DNA of 64,000 nucleotides from Microvirga sp. 17 mud 1-3. GTDB lineage: Bacteria; Pseudomonadota; Alphaproteobacteria; Rhizobiales; Beijerinckiaceae. Numbering within the stretch: the stretch's first letter is position 1; each line of letters opens with the position of its first letter. Under the pieces are notes generated by a model. It made no database searches, was not told where the DNA came from, and saw only the letters and a list, made by a program, of their open reading frames with translations. The position numbers were made by a program, and so were the translations under genes. Below are positions 28,793-38,022 of this stretch, piece by piece. The stretch is from positions 2,170,001 to 2,234,000 of the forward strand of contig NZ_CP029481.1 in NCBI RefSeq assembly GCF_003151255.1, given 5' to 3'.

Positions 28793-29220
28793 GTCACTTC
28801 TCCGGTGCGGAATCCGGAATAGCCGATCCAGGCGGCCACGAGGGCCAGCAGCGTCGCGATCACCGAAAGATAGAGGCTCTCTGGCATGGTCGCCCAGGCG
28901 TCTTTCGCGTGGACGAGGGCGTTGACGAAGCCGAGGACCCACATGGCTAGCAGCACAAGGAAATAAACCGCCAATCGCCCCTTGCTGGCCGTTCCGCGGC
29001 GAAAGAGATTGACCAGGGCCCAGAGCGCGGCGAAGCCACCGCCAACGAGTCCGCCGGCGATGAGCCAGGACGAGAAATTCGCCCACTGCACATGGAAGGT
29101 CGACCGGTAAGCGAGATCGCTGAGCAGTGCGCCCAGGAACAAGGGAAGCGGAAAGGCGAGCAGGATGGCGTGAAGGGGGTGAAGCGGCCTCAGAGCCCCC
29201 GGGCTGGATAGGGCAACCAC
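28789..29220 (-). CDS. DUF2231-type membrane protein
   Basis: The 143-aa protein has the family start ALRPLHPLHAILLAFPLPLFLGALLSDLAY and four membrane helices. GTG 29220 is chosen because GAGAGGAG sits five bases upstream. It is coupled to the sorbosone dehydrogenase-like gene by a four-base overlap. DUF2231 proteins often accompany oxidoreductases and c-type cytochromes, so an electron-acceptor or membrane-anchor role is inferred. Confidence 0.8.
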   Translation of the reverse strand: MVALSSPGALRPLHPLHAILLAFPLPLFLGALLSDLAYRSTFHVQWANFSSWLIAGGLVGGGFAALWALVNLFRRGTASKGRLAVYFLVLLAMWVLGFVNALVHAKDAWATMPESLYLSVIATLLALVAAWIGYSGFRTGEVT

Positions 29221-29358
29221 AGTGTCTCCTCTCGTTTCTGAACCCGATCGCGTGACCGGCATTCGGCGAAGGGGTCGATGGATCAATGCATCGGCAGTCG
29301 GTAAGTTTCGGAAGCAATCCACGGCCTCGTGGCTGTGCCCATACAGCTAGTCTCTTCT

Positions 29359-31017
<1,659 letters not shown>

Positions 31018-31030
31018 TCACTATCAGTCT

Positions 31031-31050
31031 GGCAAATAAATTCTTTTGCT
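31031..31050. promoter_or_regulatory. Shared 20-bp palindrome, copy 1
   Basis: GGCAAATAAATTCTTTTGCT follows the pattern GGCAAA-N8-TTTGCC. It lies 50 bp upstream of the orphan ctaD start, where it could control that gene. Confidence 0.55.
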
Positions 31051-31148
31051 GAATAAATGCAAAAATATTGTTAGCTGCCGGATCAGCTCGGGATTGCTGT
31101 CCCGGCTGCAAGCAGATCTGTGAAGATGCAGAAATTCCGCGCGGAACA

Positions 31149-31168
31149 TTCAAAAGAATTCGTTTGCC
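31149..31168. promoter_or_regulatory. Shared 20-bp palindrome, copy 2 (one arm degenerate)
   Basis: TTCAAAAGAATTCGTTTGCC keeps the right arm and centre of the site. It and copy 3 share the following bases (ATTCGTTTGCCACATA-N-CCT). It lies upstream of the hypothetical gene at 31287. Confidence 0.5.
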
Positions 31169-31286
31169 ACATAGCCTCGTTGGGACGAGCTTTGCTGATG
31201 TTGTCGAAGGGACCAAGTCGCATCTTAGGCCCACCGGCTGGTCCACCCTCGCGCTTGAGGGGGGTCGCGACAACGGGAGGTTGGCC

Positions 31287-31727
31287 ATGCGAACCTACAA
31301 CTTGTTCCGCCGCGCGGATCGGGATGAACTCATCTGCGCTGTTCCGGAAGATCGACCGGTGCCATCGTTCATCACCGGCCCGCCATGGGAGTTCGTCGGA
31401 CGGGTCAACGAGAGTGCCATCGGCCCCTTGAGCTTCAACCACGAAGCGGCGGAAGCAAGTGTTCAGTGGAACGGCTTCTATCTCTTCCAACTCATCAACG
31501 TGGCAGACCTTCACCTGAAGGCCCGCCGAGGCAGTGCGACAGCGTCTGTCGAAGGCGTGCCCGCCAGCGACAAGGATCCTCGCCGGAAGGCGCCGGCGCA
31601 CCCGTCCGAGATCCGACTTATTCCCGTTCAGGTGAAACTGGAGCTTGAGGTCGGAACGCCTCATGGCCGGGCATCGTCCCTGTCCGTCCCGATCGACGAC
31701 GCCGGCTTCCGTTTCGTGAGGAAATGA
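31287..31727 (+). CDS. Hypothetical protein
   Basis: The 146-aa protein begins MRTYNLFRRADRDELICAVPEDRPVPSFI and looks like a compact soluble protein with mixed alpha-beta content (WEFVGRV, FYLFQLINVADL). It has no signal peptide and no recognised domain. GGGAGGTTGGCC precedes the ATG. Its stop overlaps the start of the AhpD-like gene (ATGA), so the two are coupled. Confidence 0.65.
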   Translation: MRTYNLFRRADRDELICAVPEDRPVPSFITGPPWEFVGRVNESAIGPLSFNHEAAEASVQWNGFYLFQLINVADLHLKARRGSATASVEGVPASDKDPRRKAPAHPSEIRLIPVQVKLELEVGTPHGRASSLSVPIDDAGFRFVRK

Positions 31728-32062
31728 CCATGACCGCCACACTATACCCGCAGCCGTCTCCTGAGGCAGCCCGCAAACGCCGGGACCTCGCGCCCGACAC
31801 GCAGGCTGCATTCCAGGCCTTCGGACGCCAGGTGTTCGCGGATGGTGCTCTGGACGCCAAGACAAAGCAGTTGATTGCCGTCGCCGTCGCACACGTCACT
31901 CAATGTCCCTACTGCATCGTGGGGCACACCAAAGCGGCCCAGCGTGCGGGCGCGACCGCGCAGGAGCTCATGGAGGCGGTCTGGGTCGCGGCGGAGATGC
32001 GGGCCGGAGCGGCCTACGCCCATGCCGCCATCATGATCGCCTCTCTGTCCGAGGATCGGTAG
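31724..32062 (+). CDS. Carboxymuconolactone decarboxylase/AhpD-like protein
   Basis: The 112-aa protein has the AhpD core with redox motif QCPYCIVGHTKAAQRAGAT: Cys-x2-Cys followed by His three residues on, as in alkylhydroperoxidase D. LIAVAVAHVTQCPYC and MEAVWVAAEMRAGAAYAHA are typical. It probably reduces peroxides or acts in thiol redox. It starts within the stop codon of the preceding gene. Confidence 0.85.
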   Translation: MTMTATLYPQPSPEAARKRRDLAPDTQAAFQAFGRQVFADGALDAKTKQLIAVAVAHVTQCPYCIVGHTKAAQRAGATAQELMEAVWVAAEMRAGAAYAHAAIMIASLSEDR

Positions 32063-32124
32063 GGAATGCGCGATGAGACGGCCATGGTGCGCCCTGCCGC
32101 TGATCTCTGGCCTGGAGCATTCCA

Positions 32125-32529
32125 ATGAGCGTAAGGGTTCCGGAAAACAACGTGCAACTGAAGCGGGCTTATGAGCCGCCGTCGCCCGACGACGGTGCCC
32201 GCATTCTCGTCGACCGGCTCTGGCCGCGTGCGATCTCCAAAGAGGCCCTTGCTCTCGACGATTGGATGAAAGACATCGCGCCCAGCACCGAGTTGCGCCG
32301 CTGGTTTGGCCATGACCCCGACCGATGGCACGAGTTCTGCCGCCGCTATGCTGCCGAGATACATGACCATCAAGATCTGGTGGAGGAGTTGCGGGCCCGC
32401 GCCCGCAAGGGCCGGATCACCCTGGTGTTCTCCGCCCATGACGAGGTGCACAACGATGCCGTTGTCCTCAGGAACGTCATTCTGCACGACGGGACAAACC
32501 GAAAAGCAGCCAAGGAGCAAAAAAAGTGA
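32125..32529 (+). CDS. DUF488 family protein (YeaO type)
   Basis: The 134-aa protein has the YeaO-type pattern: VQLKRAYEPPSPDDGARILVDRLWPRAISKEAL, then DDWMKDIAPSTELRRWFGHDPDRWHEFCRRY and ITLVFSAHDEVHNDAVVLRNVI. The biochemical role is unknown. GGAGCATTCCA precedes the ATG. The C-terminus ends in a Lys-rich tail. A second, different DUF488 protein is at 43553. Confidence 0.85.
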   Translation: MSVRVPENNVQLKRAYEPPSPDDGARILVDRLWPRAISKEALALDDWMKDIAPSTELRRWFGHDPDRWHEFCRRYAAEIHDHQDLVEELRARARKGRITLVFSAHDEVHNDAVVLRNVILHDGTNRKAAKEQKK

Positions 32530-32537
32530 TTTGAAGC

Positions 32538-32557
32538 GGCAAAGCTATTCGTTTGCC
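32538..32557. promoter_or_regulatory. Shared 20-bp palindrome, copy 3
   Basis: GGCAAAGCTATTCGTTTGCC has both arms GGCAAA and TTTGCC intact. It lies 103 bp before the CBS-BON gene at 32660, a good operator position for it. Confidence 0.6.
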
Positions 32558-32659
32558 ACATACCCTGACCAAGCGTACCTTTTGCCTGTGGACCGATGGC
32601 GCCGATGACCGGCATACCTTCACAAGCCTCTCGTCAGCGCAGACCAAGAGGAGGCAGGC

Positions 32660-33352
32660 ATGCTCACCGCCGCAGATGTGATGACGAGAGCGGTCGTTAC
32701 GGTCAGGCCCGAGACGTCAATCCATGAGATCGCCAAGTTGCTCTGCGACCATCACATCAGCGGGGTTCCGGTGGTCGACGACGAGGAGCAACTGCTCGGC
32801 ATTGTCAGCGAAGGCGACCTGATCGGGCATGCCCAATTGGTCGGTGAACAGCGCCGCTCCTGGTGGCAGACTTTTCTGAACGGTCCCACCGTGCTGGCTC
32901 AGCACTACGCCAAATCACATGGTCGGAGGGCCAGCGACATCATGACGATAGACGTGGTCACGGTCCTGGAGACCACGTCGGTCGCCGACACAGCCCGCGC
33001 TCTGGAGCAACACCGGATCAAGCGCGTTCCGGTGCTGCGGGACGGGAGGCTCGTCGGCATCGTGACCAGAAGCAACCTGCTTCAGGTCCTGGCGACCACC
33101 GACCTGTCGAAGCCGATGAACGTTGCCGACCGCATCATCCGGGAGCGGCTGAACGAGGAACTCGAAGGACAGCCCTGGGCCTATCTCCTGTCGAAGAACA
33201 TCGTGGTTGAGGATGGCGTCGTTCACCTGTTCGGCATTGTCCAGTCGGACGAGGAACGGCACGCCATTCGCCTCGCTGCGGAGAACCAGGCCGGCGTGAG
33301 GGCTGTGGAGGATCACCTCTCGATAGTACCGCCCGCCTCCTACGTCTTCTGA
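32660..33352 (+). CDS. CBS-BON protein, copy 1
   Basis: The 230-aa protein carries two CBS domains (VMTRAVVTVRPETSIHEI with HISGVPVVDDEEQLLGIVSEGDLIG; IMTIDVVTVLETTSV with HRIKRVPVLRDGRLVGIVTRSNLL). A BON domain at residues about 155-230 follows (VEDGVVHLFGIVQSDEERHAIRLAAENQAGVRAVEDHL). It probably senses adenylates and binds a membrane or partner surface through BON. GAGGAGGCAGGC precedes the ATG. A shared palindrome lies upstream. Confidence 0.88.
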   Translation: MLTAADVMTRAVVTVRPETSIHEIAKLLCDHHISGVPVVDDEEQLLGIVSEGDLIGHAQLVGEQRRSWWQTFLNGPTVLAQHYAKSHGRRASDIMTIDVVTVLETTSVADTARALEQHRIKRVPVLRDGRLVGIVTRSNLLQVLATTDLSKPMNVADRIIRERLNEELEGQPWAYLLSKNIVVEDGVVHLFGIVQSDEERHAIRLAAENQAGVRAVEDHLSIVPPASYVF

Positions 33353-33420
33353 GTGCGCGAAGGCTTGTCCTCCCTGCTGCTCGACACAGTCGGGTTCGTC
33401 CCAAGGACTTCAGTGCGGCG

Positions 33421-33450
33421 GGAACCTTTTGATCGGCCCACCATCCAATG
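33421..33450 (+). promoter_or_regulatory. Candidate ECF-type promoter GGAACCTT-N14-ATCCAATG, copy 1
   Basis: GGAACCTT (33421-33428) and ATCCAATG (33443-33450) are 14 bp apart, upstream of the gene at 33494. The same two elements with identical spacing occur at 34461-34490. GGAAC is the usual -35 core of ECF sigma factors, including the alphaproteobacterial general stress factor EcfG. The second element is not the canonical EcfG -10. Confidence 0.5.
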
Positions 33451-33493
33451 CTTTGCGTAACCCGCGTTTTCAGCTGTCCCCATGGAGGATCTC

Positions 33494-33913
33494 ATGCTTG
33501 CCCGCGTTGCCGCCATCGCTCTCACTGCTGCACTCGCCATGCCGGCCTTGGCCGCCGACCAAGTCGAGAAGGTGCCGCCTTCGGGCGCTTACAAGAAGGT
33601 GAGCGACCTCGTGAAGCTGCCGGACTTCCTGCCGGGACTCGGCCAGCTCTATGTCGACCCCAAGACTCTGCCAGCCGGGCCTTTCCTGGCCTATGACCGT
33701 GACGGACGGCTCGTCAGCACCGTCTACATGCTGCCCATCGAGGACCTGTCGAACAAGGACAAACGCTTCGATGATCTCGCCGCGCCTGGCGGCAAGGTCG
33801 ATCATGTCGATGTCTATTTCAACGCCGGCCATCCGGGCGTGGAGAAGCCCCACGTCCACGTCGTGCTCTGGCATGTTCCCAAGGCCGACGAGCAGCGGGT
33901 GGCCGGAAAGTGA
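33494..33913 (+). CDS. Exported protein, DUF5602/TTHB210-like
   Basis: The 139-aa protein has a clean signal peptide (MLARVAAIALTAALAMPALAADQ) and a periplasmic body ending in VDHVDVYFNAGHPGVEKPHVHVVLWHVP, a His-rich stretch typical of this small family. GGAGG lies five bases before ATG 33494, favouring it over the ATG 12 bp earlier. It overlaps the next gene (GTGA), a cupredoxin, so a role in periplasmic redox or metal chemistry is inferred. Confidence 0.7.
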   Translation: MLARVAAIALTAALAMPALAADQVEKVPPSGAYKKVSDLVKLPDFLPGLGQLYVDPKTLPAGPFLAYDRDGRLVSTVYMLPIEDLSNKDKRFDDLAAPGGKVDHVDVYFNAGHPGVEKPHVHVVLWHVPKADEQRVAGK

Positions 33914-34440
33914 TCATCTCGCGCAGAAGCGTCCTGCAGATCGGCGGGGGACTCCTCGCCGGTCTGGCATGGCCCCGGCTTTCGCGGGCTGGCGAACCAG
34001 TCGAGATCCGGATGCAGGGCAACACCGATGGCTCGCAGGTGTGGTTCGATCCAATCGGCTTGCGCATCGCGCCCGGACAAACGGTCCGCTGGATCAACCT
34101 GGATCCCGGCAACTCCCACACGGCCACGGCCTATCATCCGACGAACTTCGAACATCCGCGGCGCATCCCTGAAGGGGCGGAGCCCTGGAATTCGGACTAC
34201 CTGCTGCCGAACGAGAGTTTCTCGGTCACGCTGACTGTCGAAGGCGTGTATGACTTCTTCTGCATCCCACACGAGCATGCTGGCATGGTGGGGCGGATCA
34301 TCGTCGGTCAACCCGGCCCGCCTCCGGCAGCCAGCGTGTCGGCGCAGGCGGCGGGTGGGGAACCCATCCCTGACATCGCGCTCCAAGCCTTTCCGGCCGT
34401 CGATGACATCATGCGCCGCGGCATCGTCAGGCGCACGTAA
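33910..34440 (+). CDS. Cupredoxin (plastocyanin-like blue copper protein), exported
   Basis: The 176-aa protein starts at GTG within the stop region of the previous gene. ISRRSVLQIGGGLLAGLAW resembles a Tat signal. The cupredoxin domain shows type-1 copper ligands: His in NSHTATAYH, then Cys-x2-His-x4-Met in FFCIPHEHAGM. It would shuttle electrons in the periplasm, possibly to an oxidase. A 40-residue C-terminal tail (QAFPAVDDIMRRGIV) is extra. Confidence 0.85.
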   Translation: MIISRRSVLQIGGGLLAGLAWPRLSRAGEPVEIRMQGNTDGSQVWFDPIGLRIAPGQTVRWINLDPGNSHTATAYHPTNFEHPRRIPEGAEPWNSDYLLPNESFSVTLTVEGVYDFFCIPHEHAGMVGRIIVGQPGPPPAASVSAQAAGGEPIPDIALQAFPAVDDIMRRGIVRRT

Positions 34441-34460
34441 GGACTGAACCGACATCGGCG

Positions 34461-34490
34461 GGAACCTTCCTGGTTTCTTCCGATCCAATG
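34461..34490 (+). promoter_or_regulatory. Candidate ECF-type promoter, copy 2
   Basis: CGGCGGGAACCTT is identical to the first copy, and ATCCAATG follows GGAACCTT after 14 bp. It sits 40 bp before the GH1-like fusion gene at 34531. Confidence 0.5.
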
Positions 34491-34530
34491 GTTAGCCATT
34501 AAAGTCCTACCAGGCACTGAGGAGGGCGCC

Positions 34531-36333
34531 ATGATCCGCTCGGTTGCCTACTCGAAGGCGGTTCTCGCCGGCATGGCAGGTGCTGTTGCCTGGGAAGCCA
34601 TCGCCCGGGTGCTGATCTGGGCAGGTGTACCGTTCTTTGACCTTGTCATGACGCTCGGGACCTTGGTCCTCCCCCACGCGCCGGCATGGGAGGCTTGGCT
34701 GGCCGGCATGGCGGTTCACCTGCTCGTCGGCGCGATCTGGGCCGTGTTCTACGCCTACTTCTTCTGGTCCGTCCTGCCGCTCCGCCCTGCCCTGCAAGGT
34801 CTTGTGTTCGCCTTCGTGCCGATGCCGCTGGCGATCTTCATCATGCACCCGCAGTTCGACCTCATGCACCCGCTCGTCCAAAGCGGCCAGTTCTCTTCCT
34901 CCGGCCTGTTCGGGCTGAGCGGCGGCGTGCACGAACCGCTCTCCATCGCGGCTGGCCACCTGATCTGGGGCACGGTGCTGGGCCTGCTCTACACCCGGCC
35001 AGTTGGCTTTCCGTCGAACCGGCCGCCACTCCTGGTTCGCCAGCTCGGCAACTCGCGTCCGTCCTCCGATGCGGCTCCCAAGATAGCCGAACATCGGTTC
35101 ATGTTCGCGACCGGCATCGAGTGCAGCTATCCCACCCTTGAGGGTGGGCGCTGGCGCATGGACCAGATGGCGGCCTGCGGCCATTATCGCCACTGGCGCA
35201 CCGACCTTCGGCTCGTGCGGGATCTCGGCCTGCGCTATCTGCGCTACGGCCCTCCCCTGCATCTGATCCATCGGGGTCGAGGCCAATATGATTGGGCATT
35301 CCTGGACGAGGTGGGCACCGAGATGCAACGGCTCGGGATCGTGCCGATCATGGACCTGTGCCACTTCGGCCTGCCCGACTGGCTGCAAAACTTTCAGAAC
35401 CCGGAGGTGCCGCAAGCGCTCGCCGACTATGCCCGGGCCTTCGCCCGGCGCTATCCGTGGGTGCGGTTCTACACGCCCGTGAACGAGATGTATGTGTGCG
35501 CCAAACTCAGCGCGTTGGATGGCCTCTGGAACGAGCAGTGCCGGGACGAGCGTGCCTTCGTCACGGCGGTGCGCCATCTGGCAAGAGCCAGCGTGCTGAT
35601 GATGCAGGCGATTGCAGCCGAGCGCCCCGATGCCGTGTTCATCAACAGCGAGAGCGGCGAGTTCTACCAGCCCTGCTGTCCCGATCCAGAGATCCGCCGC
35701 ATCGCCGCCTTCGAGAACGAACGGCGGTTCCTGCCGTTGGATCTCCTCTACGCCCGTCCGGTGCACGAGGACACGCGCGCCTACCTCCTCCAGCACGGCA
35801 TGCCATCTGAGGAGTATGCGTGGTTCATGCAGCAGGACGTGCGCCAGAGGTCGATCCTCGGTGTTGACTACTACGAGTGGAACGAGAAGCTCATCGACAG
35901 CAATGGCCGGGCGCAGGCGCTGGGTGAGCTGTTCGGGTGGTATGCCATCGCCGGCCAATACTATCAGCGCTATCGCCGGCCGATGATGCACACCGAGACC
36001 AACCGCATGGATGCCCGCGACGGGCCGCGTTGGCTCTGGCGCCAGTGGCACAACGTGCAGCTCATCCGTCAAACCGGCGTGCCGGTGGTTGGCTTCACCT
36101 GGTACTCGCTCACGGATCAGGTCGACTGGGACATCGCCCTGCGGGAGCAGCTCGGCAACGTCAATCCGGTCGGCCTGTTCGACCTCAACCGCGATCCGCG
36201 AACCGTCGGCCTTGCTTACCAGCACCTCGTACGCCTCTTCGGCGCCGACCTCGCCAGGGCCCCAACCATCGGGACCGTGCTGGAAGAGGCCGCGGAAGCC
36301 GCAACTTGGGAGACAAGAAGAATCCATGCTTAG
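34531..36333 (+). CDS. Fusion: N-terminal membrane domain + GH1-like glycosidase domain
   Basis: The 600-aa protein has about four membrane helices in residues 1-165 (AVLAGMAGAVAWEAIARVLIWAGV, WLAGMAVHLLVGAIWAVFYAYFFW and others). A soluble domain from about 190 follows that resembles family 1 glycoside hydrolases: MFATGIECSYP, LRYLRYGPPLHLI, FYTPVNEMYVCA (the acid/base NE position) and MHTETNRMD (the nucleophile TEN position). The catalytic domain would face one side of the membrane. The membrane part is similar in style to the next gene, which overlaps by eight bases. Substrate unknown; such a fusion is unusual for GH1. GGAGGGCGCC precedes the ATG. Confidence 0.75.
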   Translation: MIRSVAYSKAVLAGMAGAVAWEAIARVLIWAGVPFFDLVMTLGTLVLPHAPAWEAWLAGMAVHLLVGAIWAVFYAYFFWSVLPLRPALQGLVFAFVPMPLAIFIMHPQFDLMHPLVQSGQFSSSGLFGLSGGVHEPLSIAAGHLIWGTVLGLLYTRPVGFPSNRPPLLVRQLGNSRPSSDAAPKIAEHRFMFATGIECSYPTLEGGRWRMDQMAACGHYRHWRTDLRLVRDLGLRYLRYGPPLHLIHRGRGQYDWAFLDEVGTEMQRLGIVPIMDLCHFGLPDWLQNFQNPEVPQALADYARAFARRYPWVRFYTPVNEMYVCAKLSALDGLWNEQCRDERAFVTAVRHLARASVLMMQAIAAERPDAVFINSESGEFYQPCCPDPEIRRIAAFENERRFLPLDLLYARPVHEDTRAYLLQHGMPSEEYAWFMQQDVRQRSILGVDYYEWNEKLIDSNGRAQALGELFGWYAIAGQYYQRYRRPMMHTETNRMDARDGPRWLWRQWHNVQLIRQTGVPVVGFTWYSLTDQVDWDIALREQLGNVNPVGLFDLNRDPRTVGLAYQHLVRLFGADLARAPTIGTVLEEAAEAATWETRRIHA

Positions 36334-36874
36334 GATGCTGCAAGCCCATGGCCTCGATGCCGGCCCGACGCAGCGACCACTCTTGACCGGCGCTATCGCA
36401 GGCGTGACCGCCACTGTTCCAGCGTTAGCGATCCTCGCCGGGTTCCAGGCACTCGACGCGCCTGCCCGGGCAGCCGGCACATCGGTGTTCGCGGCCGCTC
36501 TCGCCTACGTTGCCCTGATGCTTCTCGGCGGGATCCTATACGGCTGGTTGTTCCAGCGCGCGGCCAATGACCCGCGCGGTGGCTGGCTGTTCGGGATGGC
36601 GTTCGGTTTTGTCCTCTGGATGCTTGGGCCGGTTCCGCTGCTGCAATGGCTTCCGGACCACCCCATCCTGCACGGCTACCCCGCCGCTGGGCTGCTGTTG
36701 GCTCAATTGCTCTGGGGGCTGGGGATGGGGGTGGTGTTCCCCCTCATCCACCGCCATCTCCGTGCGAGCTTGGTGAGCCAATCAGGCTCCGCATCAAAAC
36801 GCACGGGACCGGAGGCGGTGGCTCAATCTCAGCTGCTTCGTCCGCTGCCGTCATCGAAGGGCTCATCACCGTGA
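36326..36874 (+). CDS. Membrane protein, four predicted helices
   Basis: The 182-aa protein has hydrophobic segments at LTGAIAGVTATVPALAILAG, AALAYVALMLLGGILYGWLF, WLFGMAFGFVLWMLGPVPLL and AGLLLAQLLWGLGMGVVFPLI. It has no recognised family and resembles the N-terminal domain of the preceding fusion protein. Its start lies inside that gene's last codons, so they are coupled. The last 30 residues are Ser-rich and may be tail drift. Confidence 0.65.
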   Translation: MLRMLQAHGLDAGPTQRPLLTGAIAGVTATVPALAILAGFQALDAPARAAGTSVFAAALAYVALMLLGGILYGWLFQRAANDPRGGWLFGMAFGFVLWMLGPVPLLQWLPDHPILHGYPAAGLLLAQLLWGLGMGVVFPLIHRHLRASLVSQSGSASKRTGPEAVAQSQLLRPLPSSKGSSP

Positions 36875-37029
36875 TCGGACGCTCCAGCCGAACAAGCCGT
36901 TCCAAGTACCTCTACCACGTGGCCCGCAGCGTACTCAACGACGATGCCGAGGCGGAGGACGTGGTCCAAAAGGCCTATGTTCGCGCCTTCTCAACCTGCG
37001 ACGCCGTCCGATCAAAGGGACCACTTTGA
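36871..37029 (+). pseudogene. ECF/sigma-70 region 2 fragment
   Basis: After a GTGA overlap with the previous gene, 52 codons encode KYLYHVARSVLNDDAEAEDVVQKAYVRAF, a clear sigma-70 region 2 segment (normally YxxARxxLRDDAEAEDVVQEAYVRAF). Regions 3 and 4 are absent and the frame ends at once. It is most likely the remnant of a sigma factor gene, though a short translated peptide is possible. Confidence 0.6.
37012..37029. repeat. TCAAAG-N6-CTTTGA inverted repeat
   Basis: A perfect 6-bp dyad with a 6-bp centre lies at the end of the sigma fragment and 27 bp before the DUF2231 gene at 37057. It may be an operator for that gene. Confidence 0.35.
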
Positions 37030-37056
37030 AACTTCCCGCTGAACGAGGAGAACGCC

Positions 37057-37533
37057 ATGCGAGCCGAGAACCCTGTACGAGACCGCAATCCCCAGAGCAC
37101 AGCGCAGATCGCCGGACATCCGCTGCACCCGATGCTGATCCCCTTCCCGATCGCCTTTCTCGTGGCCACCCTCGTGTGCGACCTGCTCTTCTGGAACACG
37201 GGCAACAGCGCCTGGAGCACGGCCTCGCTGTATCTCCTGGGCGCTGCGCTCATCATGGCGGCCCTTGCGGCCCTTGCCGGCCTGACCGACTTCATGGGGG
37301 ACCGGCGTATCCGCGGCCTGTCGGCGGCCTGGCACCACATGATCGGCAACGTCGTTGTGGTCCTTCTCTCCTTGTGGAACTGGTATCGCCGCTACGAGGC
37401 CGGCGATGCCGCCGTGCTGCCGACCGGGCTTCTCATCTCGCTCGTCGTGGTTCTCCTCCTGCTCTACACAGGTTGGCGCGGGTGGGAGATGGTCTACCGT
37501 CACCGGGTCGCCGTCTCGGATCAAGGAAGCTGA
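37057..37533 (+). CDS. DUF2231 membrane protein
   Basis: The 158-aa protein has IAGHPLHPMLIPFPIAFLVATLVCDLLFW, the classical DUF2231 start, then three further membrane helices (LYLLGAALIMAALAALAGL, HMIGNVVVVLLSLWNW, LLISLVVVLLLLYTGW). GAGGAG precedes the ATG. Function unknown; the family often sits with cytochromes and oxidoreductases, as a distant paralogue at 28789 does here. Confidence 0.88.
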   Translation: MRAENPVRDRNPQSTAQIAGHPLHPMLIPFPIAFLVATLVCDLLFWNTGNSAWSTASLYLLGAALIMAALAALAGLTDFMGDRRIRGLSAAWHHMIGNVVVVLLSLWNWYRRYEAGDAAVLPTGLLISLVVVLLLLYTGWRGWEMVYRHRVAVSDQGS

Positions 37534-38022
37534 TCCGAACGCTCGGCGCCGTGCCACCAACTGACGGCCGCCGAGGTCGCCGGTCATGCAGCGTACCCTG
37601 CAGTCCACGAGTAATGACGCGCGGCGGCCTCGAACTGCTGGCGACCTATGCAAATGAGGTGCAATCCCTCGTCCTCTATAGATGAACAAGGGCAGCACCG
37701 CTCTGGCTGGCAACGTTGGATTGCGGTCCGCTTAGACCTCTTCCGCGATAGTCACCAATGATACTGCTTCAAAGCGGCAAACAAATTCGTTTGTCACTTG
37801 AAGTGAACAGGCCGATGGTGATCATCGGGTTCAATGCGCTGCTGTCGAAGACCACATTGGGTTGATTGACACCCGGGCCGGACTTCGCCGAGGGCAGGAA
37901 GAGCTTGCCTGACGAAAGTTAATCTGATGAGCGGCGCCAATCCTCTTACAGGCGCCTGCACGCTGATAACCGAGCGCATGCTCGCGTTTTGGGTGTACGC
38001 CCGAGAGTTCGGGAGATCGATC
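37534..38022. other. Intergenic region with shared palindrome
   Basis: No gene is supported. It carries the shared operator-like site at 37776-37795 ahead of the Rieske-FAD oxidoreductase. Confidence 0.4.
37776..37795. promoter_or_regulatory. Shared 20-bp palindrome, copy 4
   Basis: GGCAAACAAATTCGTTTGTC matches its own reverse complement at 16 of 20 positions. It lies about 230 bp before the start chosen for the Rieske-FAD oxidoreductase at 38023. Confidence 0.55.

Noticed and set aside
32538..32557. FNR/FixK-type site
   Set aside because: The palindrome core is GGCAAA...TTTGCC, not TTGAT-N4-ATCAA.
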